Shown in pieces: positions 55,435-63,311 of a DNA stretch of 64,000 nt. Source of the DNA: Novosphingobium sp. MD-1 (lineage in GTDB: Bacteria; Pseudomonadota; Alphaproteobacteria; Sphingomonadales; Sphingomonadaceae); assembly GCF_001014975.1 (NCBI RefSeq), contig NZ_BBXA01000032.1:86551-150550 (forward strand). Direction: 5' to 3'. The notes below the pieces were generated by a model. The model ran no database searches and was not told the origin of the DNA. It worked only from the letters and a program-made list of their open reading frames with translations. The translations under genes were made by a program, and so were the position numbers. The stretch's first letter is position 1; every line of letters starts with the position of its first letter.

Positions 55435-56184
55435 GTGATCATCGAACCCAAACAGGCCTCGGTCGCCATCGTCGGTGCCGGCGACTATATCGGCGGCGCC
55501 ATTGCGAAGCGTTTCGCACGGGCAGGCTATCTCGTGCAGGCCGGGCGCCGCAACGGCGACAAACTCCAGCCGCTCGTCGACGAGATAGAGGCCGAGGGCG
55601 GCCGCATCGCGGCGCGCGGGCTGGACGCCCGCATTCCCGAGGACGTCACGGCCTTTCTGGCCGAGGCCGAAGCCGCGGCACCGCTCGAACTCGTGGTCTT
55701 CAACATCGGCGCGAACGTCAATTTCCCGATACTCGAAACCACCGACCGGGTGTTTCGCAAGGTCTGGGAAATGGCCTGCTTCTCCGGGTTCGTCACGGGG
55801 CGCGAGGCCGCGCGGATTATGCTGCTCCGACAGCGCGGCAAGATCTTCTTCACCGGCGCCACCGCCGGCCTGCGCGGCGGCAAGGGCTTTGCCGCCTTCG
55901 CCTCCGCAAAGTTCGGCTTGCGCGCGGTGGCGCAGTCCATGGCGCGCGAACTGTGGCCCCAGAAAATTCACGTCGCCCACCTGATCATCGACGCCGGCGT
56001 CGATACCGCCTTCGTGCGAGACCTCATCGCCAAGCGCGAAGGCCCCGACGCGCTGGAGACGCTCGATCCGGACCGGCTGATGCCGCCCGAGGCGATCGCC
56101 GACGCCTATTGGGATCTTTTCAACCAGCCGCGGACCGCCTGGACCTTCGAGCAGGAAATCCGCCCCTATGGAGAAACCTGGTAA
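55435..56184 (+). CDS. Atypical short-chain dehydrogenase/reductase 2 (Phe in place of Tyr)
   Basis: This 249-residue Rossmann protein has the nucleotide loop VGAGDYIGGAIA, followed by RGLDAR. The active-site stretch FTGATAGLRGGKGFAAFASAKFGL has F155-A-S-A-K159 at the YxxxK position, again without the Tyr. The family is common but its chemistry is not established to my knowledge. The GTG start at 55435 has AAGGA upstream. Its stop overlaps the next isomerase start by one base (TAATG). Both atypical SDRs end in EIRP-GE-W. Confidence 0.85.
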   Translation: MIIEPKQASVAIVGAGDYIGGAIAKRFARAGYLVQAGRRNGDKLQPLVDEIEAEGGRIAARGLDARIPEDVTAFLAEAEAAAPLELVVFNIGANVNFPILETTDRVFRKVWEMACFSGFVTGREAARIMLLRQRGKIFFTGATAGLRGGKGFAAFASAKFGLRAVAQSMARELWPQKIHVAHLIIDAGVDTAFVRDLIAKREGPDALETLDPDRLMPPEAIADAYWDLFNQPRTAWTFEQEIRPYGETW

Positions 56185-56789
56185 TGGCGGGCAAATCCAT
56201 CGCGTTCCTGTTCGATTTCGGCTCCCCCAACGCCTACCTCGTCCACCGCGTCATCCCGCAGATCGAAAGCCGGCATCCGGTCGTCTTCGATTACGTGCCT
56301 GCTCTTCTGGGGGGCATCTTCAAGGCGACCAACAACCAGTCGCCGGCCACCGCCTTCGCGCATATCCCGGCCAAGCTCGCTTACGATCGGCTGGAAATCG
56401 ATCGCTTCTGCGCCCGTCATGGCATCGCAGACTATCGCATGAACCCGCATTTCCCGGTGAACACGCTCACCCTGATGCGGGGAGCGATCGCGGCGCAGCA
56501 TCTCGGCCTGTTCGCGCCTTATGTCGAGGCTGTGTTTTGCGCGATGTGGCGCGATGGGCTCAAGATGGATGATCCGGAGGTGTTCGCCCGTGCACTCGAT
56601 GCGGCCGGCCTTCCGGCCGGAGAAATCGCGGCCCGAAGCCAGGCCCCCGAGGTCAAGGGCGGCCTCATCGCCAATACCGACCGCGCGGTCGCGCGCGGCG
56701 CCTTTGGCGCGCCAACGTTCTTTGTTGGCGACGCGATCTATTTTGGCAAGGATCGGCTATACGAAGCCGTCGACGCCGCCCTTGCCTAG
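56184..56789 (+). CDS. 2-hydroxychromene-2-carboxylate isomerase-like (DsbA-fold) protein 2
   Basis: This 201-residue DsbA-fold protein begins SIAFLFDFGSPNAYLVHRV and has LLGGIFKATNNQSP, HFPVNTLTLMRG and FGAPTFFVGDAIYFGKDRL. The NTLTLMRG block makes it the closer of the two to classical HCCA isomerases. It overlaps the second atypical SDR by one base. The cluster order is therefore isomerase-SDR-SDR-isomerase, each inner pair translationally linked. Confidence 0.87.
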   Translation: MAGKSIAFLFDFGSPNAYLVHRVIPQIESRHPVVFDYVPALLGGIFKATNNQSPATAFAHIPAKLAYDRLEIDRFCARHGIADYRMNPHFPVNTLTLMRGAIAAQHLGLFAPYVEAVFCAMWRDGLKMDDPEVFARALDAAGLPAGEIAARSQAPEVKGGLIANTDRAVARGAFGAPTFFVGDAIYFGKDRLYEAVDAALA

Positions 56790-56825
56790 CGTCAGCAAAT
56801 CAAAATTACCCGGACGGAGACAGAG

Positions 56826-57353
56826 ATGCGGTGGAACGAACTGGATGAGGAGGCCTGCTCGCTAGCCCGGACGATGTCGGTAATCGGGGATCGCTGGACG
56901 CTGCTGATCCTGCGCGAATGCTTCCTCAGGGTGCGGCGGTTCGACGATTTCCAGGAACGGCTGGGGATCAGCCGCGGTATCCTTGCCGAACGGCTCAAGA
57001 AGCTCACCGACAGCTCGATCCTGACCAAAGTTGCCTATCAGCAGGACCCGCCGCGCCACGAATACCGCCTCACGCCCAAGGGGCTGGACCTCTATCCGAT
57101 CCTGATGTCGCTGGTGCATTGGGGGGACGAACATCTTTCGGACAAGGCGGGCCGCCCGCTGGTGCACGTCCATGCCCTGTGCGGTTCGGAATGCGATCCC
57201 GTTCTGGCCTGTTCCGAATGCGGCGAACCGCTCGATCCGCGGCAGGTCCGTGTCTATCCCGGCCCCGGCGCACCGCGCCCGCACAATATTCCGTTTATCG
57301 CCGCGAGCGTTTCCGCGCCGCCAGAGGGTACGCGCAAGCGCAAGCGCGCCTGA
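56826..57353 (+). CDS. HxlR-family regulator with a C-terminal cysteine extension
   Basis: This 175-residue protein has an HxlR winged helix: SVIGDRWTLLILRECFLRVRRFDDFQERLGISRGILAERLKKL and wing DPPRHEYRLTPKGLDLYP. A C-terminal extension contains LCGSECDPVLACSECGEPLDP, four Cys that could bind zinc. HxlR proteins often sense electrophiles or aldehydes. It is 37 bases after the second isomerase on the same strand and may control this cluster. Confidence 0.88.
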   Translation: MRWNELDEEACSLARTMSVIGDRWTLLILRECFLRVRRFDDFQERLGISRGILAERLKKLTDSSILTKVAYQQDPPRHEYRLTPKGLDLYPILMSLVHWGDEHLSDKAGRPLVHVHALCGSECDPVLACSECGEPLDPRQVRVYPGPGAPRPHNIPFIAASVSAPPEGTRKRKRA

Positions 57354-57499
57354 CGCGGCACGCGGCCTAAATCAGGCCCAAGGTTGCCGCCGGCGACGGC
57401 GCTCGGCTGCCTCCATGTCGATCGCTTCGGTCACGCGGCCAAACGCCAGAAAGTGCTGCCACAGCACCGCAAGGCGCTGCCGGTCCATTTGCCACCGCG

Positions 57500-58486
57500 T
57501 CATGCCAAGCTGCCCGGCGGCGGAGAATCAAGAAACAGGCCGGCGTGTTCCACGAAAAGGGAGGGATACTGGAAGTGCGAGGCATGCCCCGCGTCGGGAT
57601 AGAGGATGAGCTGGGCGCCGGGAGTGTGCTGTTGCAGGTAGAAGCTGTTGATCGTGGGGATCATCACGTCTTCGGACCCGTTCACGACGAGCGTGGGCAC
57701 CGCGATCGCCTTCAGGTCGGCAAAGCGTTCGCCCTTCGGTAGTGCCCAGTCGCGCGCTGCCGCAACTTGCGCCGCGATGGATTCCGGCCTTATCGGTGCG
57801 TCGAGGTCGGTAGTGCGCTGGTGGCGACGATCCCAGAATGCCTTGCCCGCAGCGACCGCCGCCTCCGACCGTCCGAAAAACAGAAACAGGAAATCGTCGA
57901 GGTTGCCGTTGCCGCGCGCATGTTTTGCAACGTCGGCCTGGTAGGGCGTCGGGTCGCCGCCGCGCGGTCCCGTGCCAACGAGAATGAGCCGGCGCAGGCG
58001 ATCGCTGTGTTGCTTGGCATAGGCCTGGGCGACCATCCCGCCCATCGAGAAGCCGAGAAGATCGAAACGCTGGAGACCGAGCGCGTTGGCAAAGGCCGCC
58101 ACGTGGCCGGCCATGGCTTCGATGGTCGGCGGGACGGCGCCGCCCGAAAGGCCCACACCGGCGTTGTCGAACAGGATTACCGGGCGGCCGCGCCCCAATC
58201 CGTCGGTCACCGCCGGATCCCAATGGTCGAGCCCACCGGTAAAATGCTGCAGAAAGACCAGCGGCACACCCTGCGCGGCACCAAAGCGGCGATAGGCATA
58301 GCGCACGCCATTGGCCTCGACGAAACGTGTCGGCGCATCCCCGTGGCGCACGCCCGCGGGTCGCGCGAGGGCGGCCGATGGTAACACGGCGCCGGCGGCC
58401 ACGATCGCAGCACTACCCAGGCCTAGCACCGCTCGGCGCCCGACGGCTCCAGACACTTTCCGACCCGTTTCATTCACCGCTTCCAT
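57500..58486 (-). CDS. Exported alpha/beta hydrolase
   Basis: This 328-residue hydrolase has a Tat-type leader (GRRAVLGLGSAAIVAAG). The fold contains oxyanion turn LQHFTGGLDHWDP, nucleophile GFSMGGMVAQAY, acid in NGSEDVMIP and His in DAGHASHFQYPS. The cleaved bond cannot be read; haloperoxidase, esterase and C-C hydrolase relatives share this shape. It is divergent from the tautomerase gene across 90 bases holding paired TGTAATCCA repeats. Confidence 0.87.
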   Translation of the reverse strand: MEAVNETGRKVSGAVGRRAVLGLGSAAIVAAGAVLPSAALARPAGVRHGDAPTRFVEANGVRYAYRRFGAAQGVPLVFLQHFTGGLDHWDPAVTDGLGRGRPVILFDNAGVGLSGGAVPPTIEAMAGHVAAFANALGLQRFDLLGFSMGGMVAQAYAKQHSDRLRRLILVGTGPRGGDPTPYQADVAKHARGNGNLDDFLFLFFGRSEAAVAAGKAFWDRRHQRTTDLDAPIRPESIAAQVAAARDWALPKGERFADLKAIAVPTLVVNGSEDVMIPTINSFYLQQHTPGAQLILYPDAGHASHFQYPSLFVEHAGLFLDSPPPGSLA

Positions 58487-58503
58487 CGACCGCTCCGCTT
58501 AAC

Positions 58504-58553
58504 ATTACAATTGACATGTAATCCAGCAACCTTACTATGACAAGTGTAATCCA
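58504..58553. promoter_or_regulatory. Divergent promoter with paired TGTAATCCA repeats
   Basis: TTGACA (58511-58516), a consensus -35, is 16 bases from TACTAT (58533-58538), a fair -10, pointing toward the tautomerase gene. The -35 sits inside ATTACA-N7-TGTAAT (58504-58522). TGTAATCCA at 58517-58525 recurs at 58545-58553, so a regulator could cover both promoter elements. Confidence 0.6.
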
Positions 58554-58576
58554 ATGGTGCCTGACAGGAGAGACCC

Positions 58577-59005
58577 ATGCCGCTCTGGACAATCTATCAT
58601 CCCGCCGATGCCTATTCGGACAGCGACAAGGCCGAGCTTGCGGAGAAGATCACCGACCTTTACGGCACTGTCATGCCGCGCTTTTACGTGGGGATCGTGT
58701 TCCAGCCGATTGACGCCCGCAATTTCTACGTGGCCGGCAAGCCCGCCGACCGGTTCGTGCGGATCGTCATGGAACACATCGCGCGCTCTTTCCCCAGCAT
58801 CGAGATCAGCCGCCGTTTCATCGATCGCGTCAACACGCTGCTCAAACCCTATGTCGAGGACCGGGGCTTCGACTGGGAGTTCCACATCGACGAAACGCCG
58901 TTCGACTACTGGTCCATCAACGGCTATTTTCCGCCGCGCGCCGATACCGAAGACGAAAAAAGGTGGCGCGCCGAAAACCGCCCTTCCCCGCGCACGCACG
59001 ACTGA
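58577..59005 (+). CDS. Tautomerase-superfamily protein
   Basis: This 142-residue protein starts MPLWTIYHPADAYS. Removal of Met exposes Pro1, the catalytic base of the 4-oxalocrotonate tautomerase superfamily, and the sequence resembles the longer cis-CaaD/Tautomerase_3 type (GIVFQPIDARNFYVAGKP). Such enzymes tautomerise or hydrate unsaturated acids in catabolism. It is followed 12 bases later by a classical SDR on the same strand. Confidence 0.82.
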   Translation: MPLWTIYHPADAYSDSDKAELAEKITDLYGTVMPRFYVGIVFQPIDARNFYVAGKPADRFVRIVMEHIARSFPSIEISRRFIDRVNTLLKPYVEDRGFDWEFHIDETPFDYWSINGYFPPRADTEDEKRWRAENRPSPRTHD

Positions 59006-59017
59006 CGGAGCACGCCC

Positions 59018-59806
59018 ATGTCCGACAGGAAGACCGCCGTCATCACCGGAGCCTCATCGGGCATCGGCGCCGTTTACGCCCAGCGGCTTGCCGCGCAGGG
59101 CTATGACCTGCTGCTGGTGGCGCGCCGCGCCGATCGCCTCGCCGACCTTGGCGCAAGGCTGGAAGCCGAATTCGGCATCAGCGTCCAACGCTGGATAGGG
59201 GATCTCGCCGATCCGGCCGATCTCACCCGGCTCGAACGCCGCCTCGAAGAGGAGCCCGTGGCCATGCTGGTGAACAACGCCGGCGCGGGCGGCCTTGGCC
59301 CCACGGCCACCACCGGAGCCGACGCGCAGGAAGCGCTGATCCGCCTCAACGTCATCGCACTCACCCGCCTGTCCATCGCCGCGCTTGCGGGGTTCCGCAA
59401 GGCGGGTAACGGCACGCTCGTGAACATCGCCTCGGTCATCGCCTTTGGCCCTTCCGCAGGAGGGGCGTCCTACAGCGGCTCGAAAGCCTTCGTGCTGAAC
59501 TTCACGCGGTCCCTGCAAATGGAATACGCCGATAGCGACATCCGCATCCAGGCCATCCTGCCAGGGCCGATCCGCACCGAGTTTTTCACGTCGCAGGGTC
59601 TCAGCGATTCCGTCTTCCCCGACACCGCCTACCTTTCCGCCGAAGAGCTTGTCGATGCCGCGCTCAGCGGGCTGGAACAGGGCGAGAAAGTGACCATCCC
59701 CAGCCTTGGCTCGCCCGCGATCTGGGACGCGATCGAAACCTCGCGCCAGGCGTTCTTCAAGGACGTGCTCAGCGGGCAGGTCGCCGAACGCTATAAGGGC
59801 GGCTAG
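59018..59806 (+). CDS. Classical short-chain dehydrogenase/reductase 3
   Basis: This 262-residue protein has an intact SDR active site: nucleotide loop TGASSGIG, NNAGAG, Ser in NIASVIAFG and YSGSK. By contrast with the two atypical SDRs in the same cluster it should be an ordinary NAD(P)-dependent oxidoreductase. It follows the tautomerase by 12 bases and precedes the TetR gene by 23, so the three are probably one operon. The substrate is unknown. Confidence 0.92.
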   Translation: MSDRKTAVITGASSGIGAVYAQRLAAQGYDLLLVARRADRLADLGARLEAEFGISVQRWIGDLADPADLTRLERRLEEEPVAMLVNNAGAGGLGPTATTGADAQEALIRLNVIALTRLSIAALAGFRKAGNGTLVNIASVIAFGPSAGGASYSGSKAFVLNFTRSLQMEYADSDIRIQAILPGPIRTEFFTSQGLSDSVFPDTAYLSAEELVDAALSGLEQGEKVTIPSLGSPAIWDAIETSRQAFFKDVLSGQVAERYKGG

Positions 59807-59829
59807 AATTTCAGGAAGGTGGAGTAAAC

Positions 59830-60438
59830 GTGGCAAAATACAGCGAGGACCATAAGCGCGCGACGCGCGAGGCGATCCTCAAACACGCCGCCGAGCGATT
59901 CCGCCGCGAAGGGATCGCGGCGGTGGGTGTGCGCCCGCTGATGGCCGACGCCGGCCTCACCCATGGCGGTTTCTACTCCCATTTCGGATCGCGGGCGGAA
60001 CTGGTTGCCGAGACACTGGAATATGCCAGCGCGTCGACGCACGCCTACTTCGAGAAAGCGGTTGCCGATTGCCCGGATGACAAGAAGCTCGAGACGATCG
60101 TGCGGAGGTATCTGCGCCCGATCCATCGTGACCATATGGGGCTGGGCTGCGCCATCTCCGCGCTTGGCCCCGAAATCGCCCGGGAAAGCGAGGCGACGCG
60201 CCACCGCCTTACCCCCCGGAACCTCGGGTTGGTGCGCCTGATCGCGGAGAACCTGCCCGCGGGTGGCGATGCCGACGAGCGTAGCGAGCGGGCCAGCGTT
60301 GTTTTCGGTGCCATGCTCGGCACCTTGCAGCTCATGCGCATCGAGACCGACCCGGAGATTGCCGCCCGGCTGGCCAAGGCGGGCTGCGAGGCCGCCCTGC
60401 GCATCGCTTCGGCGCCCTGGCGTTCCCCGGCTGCCTGA
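59830..60438 (+). CDS. TetR-family transcriptional regulator
   Basis: This 202-residue protein has a TetR N-terminal helix-turn-helix: REAILKHAAERFRREGIAAVGVRPLMADAGLTHGGFYSHFGSRAELVAE. The C-terminal ligand domain resembles repressors of efflux or degradation genes. The GTG start at 59830 has GGTGGAG upstream. Being the third gene after tautomerase and SDR, it may repress that operon through the TGTAATCCA repeats near 58517-58553; this is inferred from position only. Confidence 0.9.
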   Translation: MAKYSEDHKRATREAILKHAAERFRREGIAAVGVRPLMADAGLTHGGFYSHFGSRAELVAETLEYASASTHAYFEKAVADCPDDKKLETIVRRYLRPIHRDHMGLGCAISALGPEIARESEATRHRLTPRNLGLVRLIAENLPAGGDADERSERASVVFGAMLGTLQLMRIETDPEIAARLAKAGCEAALRIASAPWRSPAA

Positions 60439-60874
60439 CGCGCCTGCTGCACCATCATTCGGGCACTGCCTTGGCCCGATCAAGCAAGGGGCGCGGTATC
60501 CTCGATTGTGGACCGGCGTGCAAAAGGGGGGCTGACTCAATTCCGTGCGGATCTGACATTTCCACGCTGCGTGCGGCCAACTCCACCGGGGTCAGCAAGG
60601 CGCGCGCGTCGATGACCTTGAAAGCATGGGACGGTATACCAGGTAAACAGAGGCCAGGTATCAGGGAGGGTCTTGAGTGCCGCGAACGGCCGCTATCGGG
60701 GCGGCACTTTCCATCACGGCGCATAGACGGCTAGCGACCCAGATCAAGCCGTTCCGGCGCGTGCTCCGGAGCGTCGGCTTGCGCCGAAACCGATCATTCG
60801 GCCGATCGACGGCTTCCAGTCTGCAGTGCGCCCACTCAAGTCGTCCGAACTTTCGAATGCCTTTTCTGGATCCA
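60439..60874. other. Intergenic region without a recognised gene
   Basis: These 436 bases lie between converging TetR and SDR genes. I see only short open frames with no domain and no paired hairpin with a T-run, so they may be decayed accessory DNA. Confidence 0.35.
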
Positions 60875-61603
60875 TCAAACTTGAGCGCGGCCACCGTCAA
60901 CGAAAAGCTCGGTGCCGCTGACGAAGCTCGAGTCTTCTGAGGCGAGATAGAGCACTGCCCGAGCCACTTCTTCCGGTAATCCCACGCGGCCCATGGGCAC
61001 TGTAGAGGTCAATTTCTGGAACGCCTCGGCTGAGAAGCGTTGTGTTGCGGGCGTATCTATCGGCCCCGGGCTGACCACGTTAGAACGAATTCGCCTATCC
61101 TTGAGCTCGATGGTCCATGCGCGCACGAAGTTGCGCAACGCAGCTTTGGTCGCACCATAAACGCCAAAGCCGCTTGTGCCCTTCACGCCTGCCACCGAGC
61201 CCATCAGGATGATCGAGGCGCCGTCCTGGAAAAGCGGAAGGGCCTTCTGCACCGCGAACACGGCGCCCTTGACGTTGATGGAGAAGAGCCGATCGAAATG
61301 CTCTTCCGTAAGCTCCTCCAAGGTTACGCTTTCCGCGATCCCTGCGTTGGCCACCAGCACGTCTAACTTACCCATGGCCGCAACCCTCTCGAACAGACGG
61401 TCCAGATCTTCAAGCGACGCTACATCACCGCGGAATGCCAAGGCGCGTGGTCCAAGCGCAGCTACCGCATCATTGAGTTCCTGCTCACGTCTGCCAGTGA
61501 CGACAACGCGCGCACCGTTCGCCACAAAAATCTGTGCAATTGCCAGGCCGATGCCGGAGCTGCCGCCGGTAACAACCGCGAGCTTACCATCGAGTTTCGA
61601 CAC
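60875..61603 (-). CDS. Classical short-chain dehydrogenase/reductase 4
   Basis: This 242-residue SDR has the nucleotide loop TGGSSGIG, NAGIAES, Ser in LMGSVAGVKG and YGATKAAL, followed by RIRSNVVSPGPIDTPAT. All catalytic residues are present. The GTG at 61603 has GGAGAT about nine bases upstream; an in-frame ATG at 61618 is possible. It is a common FabG-like shape, so the substrate is not predictable. The NmrA-like gene lies upstream on the same strand. Confidence 0.9.
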   Translation of the reverse strand: MSKLDGKLAVVTGGSSGIGLAIAQIFVANGARVVVTGRREQELNDAVAALGPRALAFRGDVASLEDLDRLFERVAAMGKLDVLVANAGIAESVTLEELTEEHFDRLFSINVKGAVFAVQKALPLFQDGASIILMGSVAGVKGTSGFGVYGATKAALRNFVRAWTIELKDRRIRSNVVSPGPIDTPATQRFSAEAFQKLTSTVPMGRVGLPEEVARAVLYLASEDSSFVSGTELFVDGGRAQV

Positions 61604-61822
61604 GGTGCATATCTCCATATATATTGAACATCTTTGAGAAAAATGCACTCAATGTGCACATTCACCTGAATTAATTGCGCTATTTTTGGGTGAAAGTTTC
61701 TTGAATTACTCAAACAGCGATAACTGTTGGGTCAGCTTCCATGCATCTGCTTTGGCGGCGCGTGCGCTGCCCCAGACCGATCCCGGACGATGCTTAGGTT
61801 GAAGCACTGGATGTGTCGCGAG

Positions 61823-62725
61823 TCAGAATTTTTGCAGGTCAGCCGATGGCCGAAATCCTGCTGCATTTTCCAGCAGCCAATCTGCAACCGATCGGGCATT
61901 TTTGCCCGTAAGTTCGCGGACGGTTGTTGTGGTTTCGGCCAAAACGCCTTCACGAAAAATTCGGTCGAGCCCTAACAGAAGGTCCGCAACCATCTCGCTT
62001 ACCCCTGATGCCAACAGATACTCGCGATGTTCCGCGTGCGTGCGATGATGATAGGAAACTGTCCGCCCCAGAATTGAAGACAGCTCTTCTGCGATTTCGG
62101 GCATGCTGACAGCATGCGGGCCGGTGAGATGATAGGCACGCTGGGCGCCAATGAAACGATCGTCGAGCAGGGCAATACGGGCAACGTCCGCAATATCGCG
62201 GGTGTCGATCAGGTTGACCTTACCGTCGCCAGCGGTTCCTCCCCAGTGACCCTCCGCGACCGGCTTTTTGGCCCGTGCGAGAACATCGACGAATGAACCG
62301 GGCCTCAACACGGTGTAACCGATCTGTTGGTTTGCGAGATGGGCTTCGATTTTCATATGCCAGTCGAAGGGGTGCAGATGCGTGGGCGGGCCAAGCGCAG
62401 ATAGCTTGACGATATGGGATACCCCTGCCTGCACGGCCGCATCGATCACTGCGATTTCGTTCTCAACTTGGCGGTCGGACGTCCCGTGGGCAAGGAACAG
62501 GCGATCCACTCCATCAAGAGCGGATGCGAGCGACGCTGCGTTCGAGAAATCCACCTCGGCCGTCGGTATTCCGGCAGGCAAGCGGTCGGAATTGGCATCC
62601 CGCGTCATGGCGATCAAGTCGACCGGGTCGTTTGAGAGGCTCGCCACAAGCGTGGCACCTACTCTACCGGTTGCGCCCGCTACAGCTATGCGCGGGCGTG
62701 AAGCGTTACCTGAATGTCCGTTCAT
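61823..62725 (-). CDS. NmrA-like NAD(P)-binding protein
   Basis: This 300-residue protein has an atypical SDR/NmrA fold: nucleotide loop VAGATGRVGATLV, then HIVKLSALGPP and IDTRDIADVARIAL. These proteins reduce quinones, or act as NADP sensors, with a YxxxK that is often missing. The ATG at 62725 has GAAGG upstream; a TTG six bases earlier is in frame. It lies 219 bases before SDR 4 on the same strand, so an independent promoter there is possible. Confidence 0.85.
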   Translation of the reverse strand: MNGHSGNASRPRIAVAGATGRVGATLVASLSNDPVDLIAMTRDANSDRLPAGIPTAEVDFSNAASLASALDGVDRLFLAHGTSDRQVENEIAVIDAAVQAGVSHIVKLSALGPPTHLHPFDWHMKIEAHLANQQIGYTVLRPGSFVDVLARAKKPVAEGHWGGTAGDGKVNLIDTRDIADVARIALLDDRFIGAQRAYHLTGPHAVSMPEIAEELSSILGRTVSYHHRTHAEHREYLLASGVSEMVADLLLGLDRIFREGVLAETTTTVRELTGKNARSVADWLLENAAGFRPSADLQKF

Positions 62726-63311
62726 AACCAACCTTCGACCTTATCTGGCTCGAGATTGATTATGGGTAGTCGAACTTAAGCGCGCAGGACGTACGATGGT
62801 ATGGTGCCCCATCCATTCCCTGCTTCAAAAATATGTAAATCCACAGTCGTTTGCAAATGACCGGGCCAGCGCAGCGGCCCCCTTTGTGGCGTAATCGGGA
62901 ATGACCGCTATCCACCATCCATCGTTCAACACCTGCCGATCCGTTCACGGCCAGTCCCTTCCATTCCGGGAACGATCATCGGTGCTTCATGAATGGCAGG
63001 TGTCGGCTAGGTCCCTGCCATTTTCGGCGCAGCTCGGGAACGGCAGCTTCGTCCCAGCCCTCGTCATTCAAGCGCTGCACTGCGGCGAACAAACGGCGGG
63101 TTCCGACACCCCAGACCGGACCCCTGAACGTCCGGCATAGAGGCGGCAATTTGCATCACATCGTCTTAGTAGCAGCCGCCCCACCCCTTGCGCACCGAAG
63201 TGCCAAAGCAGACGTCAGGTGTTGGACAAGCTCGCAGGTTTCAACGCCAGGACCTGTCGGGCGATGATGTGCCGACCGAGAGACGCCCGTTATCATGCAG
63301 AGGCATATTGG
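62726..63311. other. Intergenic region without a recognised gene
   Basis: These 586 bases hold no coding frame I can support. The segment near 62990-63130 looks like decayed coding sequence, with no motif. A two-mismatch relative of the island box (GTACGATGGTAT) is at 62791-62802, 66 bases before the NmrA-like gene, but is probably chance. Confidence 0.35.
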
